Source: Spirochaetaceae bacterium
Lineage (GTDB): Bacteria; Spirochaetota; Spirochaetia; SZUA-6; RPPD01
NCBI GenBank assembly: GCA_003818675.1
Contig: RPPD01000094.1
Location: 1-7,594 of the forward strand
Reading direction: 5' to 3'
DNA length: 7,594 nt
In this document: positions 1 through 6,349 of the stretch, piece after piece
Numbering within the stretch: position 1 is the stretch's first letter
How the letters are laid out: every line of letters begins with the position of its first letter
The notes under the pieces: model-generated
The model's input: only the letters and a program-made list of their open reading frames with translations
Database searches by the model: none
Told to the model about the DNA's origin: nothing
Position numbers and translations under genes: made by a program

Positions 1-1
1 C

Positions 2-2002
2 TATTATTCCGGAGTTCTGGAACTTGACGCTGATGGACGGGTCAGGCATAACTTTGCCATAGACCAGTTCAACGGCAAACTCAGGATCATGGTGTTAAGC
101 GCGCGCTCAGACCGGTTTGGAAGCGCGGAAAAAAACGTGACTGTTTCTGATCCTATTGTTATCGCTCCCGGGATTCCGCGCGTGATGGGCCTGGGTGACA
201 CAATGTACCTTCCGGTCACGCTGTACAACAAAACCGGAAAAGCGGGAACCTTCAATCTGACGCTTGCGACAGAGGGCCCTCTGGCAATCCAGGGAGACGC
301 GCGAAAGAGCGTTCAGATGGGCCGCAATGCACAGGAGAAGGTGCAGTTTACAGTCAGGGCAAACCAGGAGGCTGGAAAGGCCGTTATCAGGCTTCGTGTT
401 GAGGGAAACAATGAATACAGTGTCTCGGTCACGGAACTCGCGGTAAGACCCCTGTCCACAGTGCAGACAATGTCAAAACAGGGAGTCATTCAACCAGGAC
501 AGAAAGCGGAGATAGAGTTGCCGGGCGGTTATCTTGACATTGCAAGGTCGCGGCGGCTTATGGTATCCGGCGATTCGCTTGTGCGAATGCTTGGTCCACT
601 TAATTATCTGATTGGTTATCCGTATGGATGCACGGAGCAGTCTGTCTCGGCAGCATTTCCAATGCTCTATTTGAAGGAGATAGCTGCGCAAACAGGGCAA
701 TTCAATTCAAACGCCTATCTGATTGACCGCTATATTGATGTTGTGCTGAAAAAGCTGGAATCAAGGCTTCTTCCGGACGCGGAGTTTGCGTTCTGGGACG
801 GGGGCCAGTACGGCTACACCTGGGTATCTGACTATGCATCGCATTTCATTCTTGAGGCAAAGAGACTCGGATATCCTGTCAAGGACGAATTGTACAACAA
901 GATACTTGAACGACTAGGTCTTGTTGCGGTGCCCGAGAGCAGGCTTGACCGCCGCGGAGTAAACACCGGGTGGCAAAGTCCATACCGCCTGTATTTGAAG
1001 GCGCTTGCGGGGAAACCGGACTTTGACGCAATGCGAAGCGTATATGACAGACTTAAAGGAGGCAGCCTGACAGAAGAAGAGCGCTGCATGATGGCGCTTG
1101 CCTATGTAAAGGCTGGTGATCCCTCAAGGGCAAAGGAATTTCTTCCTGAAAATTATGTTATCAAGACATTGATCCGCACCCATACAGGAAGCTTCGCAAG
1201 CTACGTCCGCAACACTTCGCTCTATCTCTATGCGCTTTCATCAATAGAAAGATCGTCGGGCAAGATGAATTATCTCTCAAATGAATTGTACTCATATCTG
1301 GAAAAAACAGGCAGATTTGGAAACACCCAGGATACGGCATGGGCGCTTTTGGCCTTGAGCGCTGCGGCGCAGGAAAAGAACGAGGCGATATCAGTCTCAA
1401 TTATTCTTGATGGAAAACAGGTGATGACCCTTGATGGACAGCGTGCACTGTCCTTAAAGGAACTTGACGGTAAAAAACTGGTGATACAAAACACGGGCGG
1501 GGTGGCATGCTACTTTGGCTTTGAAGATTCAGGCATTCCCAAGACTCCGGATCCAGGTGCCAAAAACGAGGGGCTTGAAATAACCAAGGCGTTTATTGAC
1601 GTAAACGGCCGTCCGCTTGACATCAAGGGCGTGCGACAGGGAGATCAGGTGGTTGTTAGGCTCACAGTCAAACACAACAGGTCTGAGGAATTGCACAACC
1701 TGGTGTTTGTGGATCTGCTTCCTGCGGGTTTTGAAATAGAAAACACGCGGCTTGGTTCGCGGAGCGATCTTGCATCTGTGCCTGCAAACACCATCGCCAT
1801 TGATCACGAGGAAATCCGCGATGACAGGATAATTGTCTTTGTCAAGGATGTCTCAAGGGAAATGCGCTACTCGTATCTGGTGCGCGCGGTAAGCCCTGGC
1901 AAATACTCCATGCCGCAGTTCTTTGCAGAGGCGATGTATGATCCAGCGGTTTTTGGCCGCACTGCCAAAATGGAGGATCTGGTAATTACAGAAAAGCCAT
2001 GA
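2..2002 (+). CDS. Bacterial alpha-2-macroglobulin (YfhM-like), C-terminal part, 5' end outside window
   Basis: The reading frame is open from base 2, so the gene is truncated by the window; 666 residues remain, against about 1650 in E. coli YfhM. The visible part starts in the A2M domain (FNGKLRIMVLSARSDRFGSA). The thioester domain follows, with the motif PYGCTEQ; Cys and Gln of the CxEQ thioester are both present (bases 629-640). The helical thioester domain runs on to a C-terminal beta domain ending in the family-typical RDDRIIVFV, YLVRAVSPG and AMYDPAVFGR stretches. In this family the thioester covalently traps attacking proteases in the periplasm; that role is inferred from family knowledge. 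The N-terminal signal or lipobox cannot be seen. The stop codon overlaps the pbpC start (ATGA), matching the known yfhM-pbpC pairing. The internal ATG at 89 is not a real start, because homology continues upstream of it. Confidence 0.95.
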   Translation, partial: YYSGVLELDADGRVRHNFAIDQFNGKLRIMVLSARSDRFGSAEKNVTVSDPIVIAPGIPRVMGLGDTMYLPVTLYNKTGKAGTFNLTLATEGPLAIQGDARKSVQMGRNAQEKVQFTVRANQEAGKAVIRLRVEGNNEYSVSVTELAVRPLSTVQTMSKQGVIQPGQKAEIELPGGYLDIARSRRLMVSGDSLVRMLGPLNYLIGYPYGCTEQSVSAAFPMLYLKEIAAQTGQFNSNAYLIDRYIDVVLKKLESRLLPDAEFAFWDGGQYGYTWVSDYASHFILEAKRLGYPVKDELYNKILERLGLVAVPESRLDRRGVNTGWQSPYRLYLKALAGKPDFDAMRSVYDRLKGGSLTEEERCMMALAYVKAGDPSRAKEFLPENYVIKTLIRTHTGSFASYVRNTSLYLYALSSIERSSGKMNYLSNELYSYLEKTGRFGNTQDTAWALLALSAAAQEKNEAISVSIILDGKQVMTLDGQRALSLKELDGKKLVIQNTGGVACYFGFEDSGIPKTPDPGAKNEGLEITKAFIDVNGRPLDIKGVRQGDQVVVRLTVKHNRSEELHNLVFVDLLPAGFEIENTRLGSRSDLASVPANTIAIDHEEIRDDRIIVFVKDVSREMRYSYLVRAVSPGKYSMPQFFAEAMYDPAVFGRTAKMEDLVITEKP

Positions 2003-4416
2003 CGCGGACGCGGTTGTTTGATTTTACAGTTGTATTAAAAATTGCGCGTCCCCTCCTTGTTCGGGCGGGGACGCGGCGGGGGGAGTTTTTCCGCAAGCTT
2101 CTCCTGTATGCTCTTTTTGGTTTTGCAATATTCAAGAGCGTTGTTATTATCTCGCTGTTTGTTTTCCCGCTTCCAGAAAAGCTTGTCCATGATTTTTCCA
2201 GGACATACAGGTATCGGGACGGAAATATCGCATGGATATCGCTCAATAGAGACAGTCAGTATCGCGTAAAATCCATGGGTTCTCCGGTTTCCCCGTATCT
2301 GTCGCGCGGGATAATTGAATATGAAGACAGGTATTTTTATTTGCATCCAGGAATAAATCCGGTATCCGCGTTCCGCGCCATGGTGGTAAATACCGCGGAC
2401 GGGAAGACTGTGCTTGGGGCCTCCACTGTCACAATGCAGTTGGCCAGGCTCGCAGAGCCCAAGGAGCGGACAGTCTGGAACAAAATTCTTGAAATGCTGC
2501 GCAGTCTCCAGATGGAGACTGCATTTACCAAGAACGAGATTCTCTCCCTGTACCTGGATACCATTCCCATGGGAGAGAATATACAGGGAGTCTATGCCGC
2601 GGCATTTTTTTATTTTGGAAAGGAGCCTGCAGATTTAAGTCTCGCCGAGGCATCGCTTTTGATTGCCATTAACAGATCGCCTGGAACTGTACGGCCCTTC
2701 TTGCGGCAAGAGGATACCCTGGCTGCGCGGAACAAAGTCATTGCCAGATTGTCGGAAACAACAGGTTTACGCAAAGACGAGACCTCTGCGATCATGGATA
2801 CACCGCTTCCAGCCGGCAAACACAGGCCAGCCGCGAATATCATACCGCTGGTTGGCAGGCTGTCAGACCTTCCCTTTAGGTATTCCAGGACGCTTGCCAT
2901 AGATCAAGGCTTGCAGGACAGGTGTGCCGATCTGGTATCTGCCAGGCTTTCAGACACTGCCACACACAGCGGGGCCTGCATTGTCGTAGACAACCAGACT
3001 CAGGAAATACTCGCCTATATAGGTTCTCCGGATCCAACGCGTGAGAACGCCGGGTATAAATTCAATGCCGCAGCCACGCTTCGCCAGCCAGGGAGCACTC
3101 TTAAACCTTTTCTGTACACAAAGGCCATTGAGCAGGGTCTCATTACTGAACGGAGCAGGCTGTTTGACATTCCAATGGATTTTAACGGATACAAGCCCAG
3201 GAATTTTTACAAGAATTATCTCGGGATAATACCCGCGGATGAGGCACTGGTGCTCTCCCTGAATATTCCCGCGGTGGCGCTTCAGGCGGAACTTGGCCCA
3301 CATGGACTTCATGGTATTTTCAGGGATGCAGGATACAGCAGAATAGCTTCCAGGATGGATCCGCAGGATCTTTCCGTGGTTTTGGGCTCTGTGCCGATGA
3401 ACCTTGAAACACTCGTGGAGATGTATTCCATGTTTGCCCATCAAGGGACTGTTTTCCCGCTTGAGTTTTTTACCGGTAATGGAGGCGAACAGGAAAAGCG
3501 CGGGGCAAGAGGTGTGCGCCTTTTTTCGCCTGAAGCTGTTTACATCACTGGTGAAATTCTGTCGCGTGTTCGCAGGCCGGATCTCCCGAATTCCTGGGAA
3601 TTCACGCGTTCGCTTCCTCGCATAGCATTCAAGACAGGGACTTCATATGGGTTTGTGGACCGCTGGGCTGTGGGTTTCACGCCCAAATATACTATTGGAG
3701 TCTGGGTTGGAAAACTGGACAACAGATACTCGGAGAATGACCTGGAGAGAAACAGGGCCACCGAGATTCTTTTCCTGATAATGGATGATCTTGCGAAGAA
3801 CAGCGACGCATGGTTTTCAAGACCCGCATCAGTGGGCTTGCGAAAAGTCTGCTCTGCAAGCGGAATGGTTCCCAGCACTTTATGTCCCCTCACCGAGGAT
3901 GAATATTTTATCCCTGGAGTTTCATCCGGCGAGTACTGTTCTGTCCACAGGAAGGTGGTTGTGGAAAGAGAGACCGGGCTTATTGTACCGCTGGAATCTC
4001 TTGAAGAACATGGGGATTATATGGAAAAAATAATTGAAATATGGGACGCGGCTTTAGAGCGCTTTAACCAGAGGGCAGGAAAGGAAACCCATTCCATAAG
4101 TGCAGAAGCGAAGAATGTTTCTTTGGGGATAATTTCCGGAAATATAGTAGTTACTTCGCCTACCAGCCGTGCTCAGTTTGTAATTGATCCTGGGAGGCCG
4201 CGGGAAAATCAGAAGATACCGCTCCAGGCTTTGGGATTTGCGGATTCATCATTCCTGTACTGGTATGCCAATGGCAGTTATCTGGGCAGGGTCAGCAACG
4301 GTGAAACCATGTTCTACTTTCCGGATGCAACCCCTGTGAAGTTTTCAGTGGTAGATGAAAAAGGCAGGACTGGTTCTTCCAGCGCAGATATACATTTCCT
4401 GGATGAGGAGATGTGA
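1999..4416 (+). CDS. pbpC: Penicillin-binding protein 1C (bifunctional glycosyltransferase/transpeptidase)
   Basis: 805 residues; E. coli PBP1C has 770. A basic N-terminal tail of about 33 residues precedes one membrane anchor (about 34-58). The GT51 glycosyltransferase domain (about 95-250) carries EDRYFYLHPGI with catalytic Glu109, GASTVTMQLAR (140-150) and KNEILSLYLD with Glu180. The transpeptidase domain has all three motifs: S366-T-L-K369 in QPGSTLKPF, S420-L-N422, and K545-T-G547 in FKTGTSYGF. A family-typical Cys-rich linker (C618, C629, C647, H650) leads to a C-terminal BiPBP_C beta domain (about 710-800). It should polymerise and cross-link peptidoglycan on the periplasmic face of the inner membrane. 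No good Shine-Dalgarno lies just before the ATG, so translation is probably coupled to the upstream gene through the ATGA overlap. The N-terminal tail is longer than in E. coli and contains a GC-rich palindrome. There is no in-frame ATG, GTG or TTG between that palindrome and the membrane segment. Confidence 0.96.
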   Translation: MTRTRLFDFTVVLKIARPLLVRAGTRRGEFFRKLLLYALFGFAIFKSVVIISLFVFPLPEKLVHDFSRTYRYRDGNIAWISLNRDSQYRVKSMGSPVSPYLSRGIIEYEDRYFYLHPGINPVSAFRAMVVNTADGKTVLGASTVTMQLARLAEPKERTVWNKILEMLRSLQMETAFTKNEILSLYLDTIPMGENIQGVYAAAFFYFGKEPADLSLAEASLLIAINRSPGTVRPFLRQEDTLAARNKVIARLSETTGLRKDETSAIMDTPLPAGKHRPAANIIPLVGRLSDLPFRYSRTLAIDQGLQDRCADLVSARLSDTATHSGACIVVDNQTQEILAYIGSPDPTRENAGYKFNAAATLRQPGSTLKPFLYTKAIEQGLITERSRLFDIPMDFNGYKPRNFYKNYLGIIPADEALVLSLNIPAVALQAELGPHGLHGIFRDAGYSRIASRMDPQDLSVVLGSVPMNLETLVEMYSMFAHQGTVFPLEFFTGNGGEQEKRGARGVRLFSPEAVYITGEILSRVRRPDLPNSWEFTRSLPRIAFKTGTSYGFVDRWAVGFTPKYTIGVWVGKLDNRYSENDLERNRATEILFLIMDDLAKNSDAWFSRPASVGLRKVCSASGMVPSTLCPLTEDEYFIPGVSSGEYCSVHRKVVVERETGLIVPLESLEEHGDYMEKIIEIWDAALERFNQRAGKETHSISAEAKNVSLGIISGNIVVTSPTSRAQFVIDPGRPRENQKIPLQALGFADSSFLYWYANGSYLGRVSNGETMFYFPDATPVKFSVVDEKGRTGSSSADIHFLDEEM
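2045..2075 (+). repeat. Perfect 9-bp GC-rich inverted repeat inside the 5' end of pbpC
   Basis: CGCGTCCCC (2045-2053) is the exact reverse complement of GGGGACGCG (2067-2075), separated by a 13-base loop. The block 2045-2085 is about 80% G+C (33 of 41 bases), far above the surrounding sequence. It is followed by a run of six G (2078-2083) and five T (2086-2090). It lies about 46 bases inside pbpC and encodes the basic tail (residues 16-30) before the membrane anchor, keeping the frame open. It could be a small palindromic repeat inserted in frame, an RNA hairpin tuning pbpC expression, or chance. The hairpin itself is certain from the sequence; its role is not known. Confidence 0.6.
4405..4410 (+). 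promoter_or_regulatory. Shine-Dalgarno site setting the start of the HAD gene
   Basis: GAGGAG lies 10 bases before the ATG at 4421, within the last codons of pbpC. The frame is open further upstream (an alternative ATG at 4355), but the DxDxT motif sits at its normal N-terminal position only from 4421, which also removes overlap with pbpC. Confidence 0.7.
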
Positions 4417-4420
4417 TTTT

Positions 4421-5071
4421 ATGCATCTGGAATATCTGCTCTTTGACCTTGACAACACATTATATCACGCTTCGTCCGGACTTTTTGAGGAAATTTCACG
4501 AAGGATGACCAGGTTCGTGGCAGAGTACTTCGGGATTCCAGAGCAAAAGGCCTCGATATGGAGAAAAGAATATTCCTCTATTTACGGTACAACTTTGGGC
4601 GGGCTTATGCAGGCAGGCGGACTGGATGATCCAGAGCAATTCATTCTTGACGTGCATCCGACTGATATTGACAAGTACGTACCAGAAAATCCGGGTTTGA
4701 AATTATTGCTGGAATCAGTGAATCTGCCCAAATCAATACTGACCAATTCGCCCCTGGAGCACGCCAGGCGGGTCCTGTCCAGGCTTGGAGTCAGTGACTG
4801 CTTTGAGAAAATATTCGACATCAGATTTTCAGGATTTCAGGGCAAACCTGTGCCTGAATGCTACATGCGCGTCTGCAAAGTCATTGGAAAAAAGTCTGGA
4901 GAAGTGCTTTTCATTGATGACCTGCCGCAGTACCTGGAAGCATTCAGGGACCTGGGCGGTGAAGTGCTCCTTGTCAGTGAAGATGGCAAGGGTGAGGAGG
5001 CAGGTTTCCCGAAAATCAGTGAAATCGGACAACTTCCAGGTTATTTAAGGAATACTTATGGATTGTTTTGA
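4421..5071 (+). CDS. HAD-family hydrolase, probable pyrimidine 5'-nucleotidase type
   Basis: 216 residues, cytoplasmic, no signal. All four HAD motifs are present: D9-L-D11-N-T (nucleophile and acid/base), T108 in SILTNS, K142 in QGKPVPE, and D166-D167 in VLFIDDLPQYLEAF. The helical cap between motifs I and II (about 15-95) has the pattern YSSIYGTTLGGLM, then a VHPTDIDKYVPENPGLKLLL stretch, resembling the Sdt1/Phm8-like pyrimidine 5'-nucleotidase subfamily (TIGR01993 type). The expected reaction is Mg-dependent hydrolysis of a small phosphorylated metabolite, perhaps UMP or CMP; the substrate is inferred from resemblance only. It starts 4 bases after the pbpC stop and is therefore almost certainly cotranscribed with it. 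Other HAD phosphatases, such as a phosphoglycolate or sugar phosphatase, cannot be excluded. Confidence 0.9.
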   Translation: MHLEYLLFDLDNTLYHASSGLFEEISRRMTRFVAEYFGIPEQKASIWRKEYSSIYGTTLGGLMQAGGLDDPEQFILDVHPTDIDKYVPENPGLKLLLESVNLPKSILTNSPLEHARRVLSRLGVSDCFEKIFDIRFSGFQGKPVPECYMRVCKVIGKKSGEVLFIDDLPQYLEAFRDLGGEVLLVSEDGKGEEAGFPKISEIGQLPGYLRNTYGLF

Positions 5072-5078
5072 AACTCCA

Positions 5079-5106
5079 TGGGGATTTCCCCAAAAGTGAC
5101 TTTTTT
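5079..5106 (+). terminator. Weak candidate terminator for the a2m-pbpC-HAD operon
   Basis: Eight bases after the HAD stop, TGGGG (5079-5083) can pair with CCCCA (5088-5092) across a 4-base loop. Six T follow only after an 8-base spacer (5101-5106). The stem is short and the T-run is displaced, so this is a poor match to an intrinsic terminator. It is listed because it is the only candidate on this strand. Confidence 0.3.
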
Positions 5107-5121
5107 GTTTGATACTTATGC

Positions 5122-5157
5122 AAAAAAAAGCCCGAGGTTTCATGAGAAGCCTCGGGC
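5122..5157 (-). terminator. Rho-independent terminator of the PEGA protein gene
   Basis: An 11-base stem (5130-5140 with 5147-5157) is perfect apart from one G-T wobble and encloses a 6-base loop. Read on the minus strand it is followed directly by eight U (A-run 5122-5129 on the plus strand). It begins 23 bases downstream of the minus-strand stop codon. The plus strand has no T-run after the stem, so it should work mainly in the minus direction. Confidence 0.88.
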
Positions 5158-5180
5158 CTGGTATGCTATTTCAGCTAAAT

Positions 5181-6155
5181 CTATTGTTCCCTGACTGACA
5201 TGTCAAAACCAAGCTGGATTGTATAATTCCTGCCTTCAGCGACATCAATATCCTTTTCTATTGCAAGACCACCGCTTTCTATGCGGATCCTGTGCCTGCC
5301 GCGCTCAACTGTAAAAGTGAAGCTGTTTTGCGGCCTGTTGTCAACTGACACCTTGATTTGGGCTTCCGGTCTGCTTGTGCTGCGGTTTAGGATACTGCTG
5401 GGAACCACGATTGTGATCGTGGACTGCATTGATCGGAGTTCCGCGTTTATGCGCGTGTCACGGTTTAAGTCTACTGATGTGCGGTATTCCTGGTAGCCAG
5501 GTTTTTCTACCTTTACATCGTAGCGTCCGGCTTCAAGCTTTATTTCCGTCGGGACAAGACCGTATTCGCGGCCGTTGATGGATACTTTTGCCTGGGAGAC
5601 ATTGGCCGAAATATAGAGCCTGTAGTACATGATGCGCCTCTGCAATTCCGCATTGAGTGACATGTTGCCGAGGACATTTATGCTCTGGCTGTAGTCATCG
5701 TAACCATCCGCTGTCACCTTTACCTGGTGGCCTCCCCTTGAAACCCTTGTGGAAACCGGGGCAGTGCCGACTCTTTGGTTGTCAACATAGACTTGGGCCC
5801 CGCGGACATTGGCTGAGACCTTCAGTTCAAATGAGGAGGGCGGCGGCGTCGGGGTTGGCCGCGGCGGTTCCTCGTTAATTTTTTTCATGTCAAAGTAAAC
5901 AGTAGTGTGACTGGTTACAGTGACCGTTTTTTCGAAATCCTGGTATCCCGGCAAGGTTCCACGGAAAGTGTAGGTGCCGGCAACAAGGGAAGTGGACATG
6001 GGAGTGAATCCCATTCCGCGGTTGTTGATGAATACGGTGACTTTACTTACATTGGAGGACACCCGGACTTCAAAGCGCTGTTGTGCTGAAATGCTCACGC
6101 ATCCTATGATAAGGAAAAACGCGGCAACAGACCAAAAAATAATGTTTCTCTTCAT
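5181..6155 (-). CDS. Secreted or lipid-anchored PEGA-repeat protein
   Basis: 324 residues from the ATG at 6155. The N-terminus MKRN plus a hydrophobic stretch (5-18) is an export signal. It ends either in a lipobox-like IIGC (Cys19) or in a signal peptidase I site after SISA (24). Four tandem beta repeats follow: 28-92, 109-172, 178-241 and 246-317. The first three share the pattern VSxNV..(A)xVxIN, a turn with a G.xP pair, an AGxY/GGH segment and a GY(Q/D)(D/E)(F/Y) signature, as in PEGA domains. The fourth lacks the GY signature and has a longer insertion, so it is degenerate. A Pro/Thr-rich linker (97-107) separates repeats 1 and 2. PEGA domains are surface or envelope modules thought to bind other proteins or glycans; the partner here is unknown. 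No enzyme domain is visible. The gene stands alone on its strand, divergent from the adenylate cyclase. Confidence 0.9.
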   Translation of the reverse strand: MKRNIIFWSVAAFFLIIGCVSISAQQRFEVRVSSNVSKVTVFINNRGMGFTPMSTSLVAGTYTFRGTLPGYQDFEKTVTVTSHTTVYFDMKKINEEPPRPTPTPPPSSFELKVSANVRGAQVYVDNQRVGTAPVSTRVSRGGHQVKVTADGYDDYSQSINVLGNMSLNAELQRRIMYYRLYISANVSQAKVSINGREYGLVPTEIKLEAGRYDVKVEKPGYQEYRTSVDLNRDTRINAELRSMQSTITIVVPSSILNRSTSRPEAQIKVSVDNRPQNSFTFTVERGRHRIRIESGGLAIEKDIDVAEGRNYTIQLGFDMSVREQ

Positions 6156-6160
6156 AATTG

Positions 6161-6165
6161 CTCCT
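6161..6165 (-). promoter_or_regulatory. Shine-Dalgarno site setting the PEGA gene start
   Basis: AGGAG on the minus strand lies 5 bases before the ATG at 6155. An in-frame TTG at 6170 would lie upstream of this site and adds only five residues, so the ATG is preferred. Confidence 0.75.
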
Positions 6166-6174
6166 GTCAAAGGA

Positions 6175-6215
6175 ATTATATCTGAAAGTATAATCCTTTT
6201 GAATAAAAAAACAAT
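6175..6215 (-). promoter_or_regulatory. Candidate promoter region of the PEGA gene
   Basis: On the minus strand there are two possible -10 boxes: TATAAT (6180 to 6175) and TATACT (6192 to 6187). The first is a perfect -10 but has no convincing -35 and would leave a leader of only about a dozen bases. The second has a weak TTGTTT (6214 to 6209) 16 bases upstream. The region is A/T rich, as promoters are, but which element is used cannot be settled by reading. Confidence 0.4.
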
Positions 6216-6255
6216 ATACCGCCTGGCATGTTACAAAAAATATCTTCCGGTGAAC

Positions 6256-6285
6256 TTGAACAGGGGGAGTGCGAAAGGCTATAAT
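6256..6285 (+). promoter_or_regulatory. Probable sigma-70 type promoter of the adenylate cyclase gene
   Basis: TTGAAC (6256-6261, 4 of 6 consensus) and a perfect TATAAT (6280-6285) are separated by 18 bases. Transcription would begin near 6292, giving a leader of roughly 58 bases to the ATG at 6350. The -10 overlaps the alternative ATG at 6284 and lies downstream of the GTG at 6269, which argues against those starts. Confidence 0.55.
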
Positions 6286-6337
6286 GGTGGTCGTCCCAAC
6301 GGCCCCGGTTATTTTGCGGCAATTTATTGGGGCAACC

Positions 6338-6343
6338 AGGGAG
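6338..6343 (+). promoter_or_regulatory. Shine-Dalgarno site setting the adenylate cyclase start
   Basis: AGGGAG lies 6 bases before the ATG at 6350, an ideal distance. The GTG at 6269 directly abuts its G-rich stretch and the ATG at 6284 has only a weak AAAGG, so 6350 is the best supported start. Confidence 0.7.
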
Positions 6344-6349
6344 CTGGAC

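Noticed and set aside
2950..3444. 164-residue open frame on the minus strand inside pbpC
   Set aside because: It is fully antisense to the conserved transpeptidase domain, with no motif or ribosome site of its own.
6269..6349. Longer N-terminus for the adenylate cyclase (GTG at 6269 or ATG at 6284)
   Set aside because: A perfect TATAAT overlaps this stretch, the GTG has no proper spacing to its G-rich sequence, and the ATG at 6350 has a better ribosome site and starts just before the first membrane segment.
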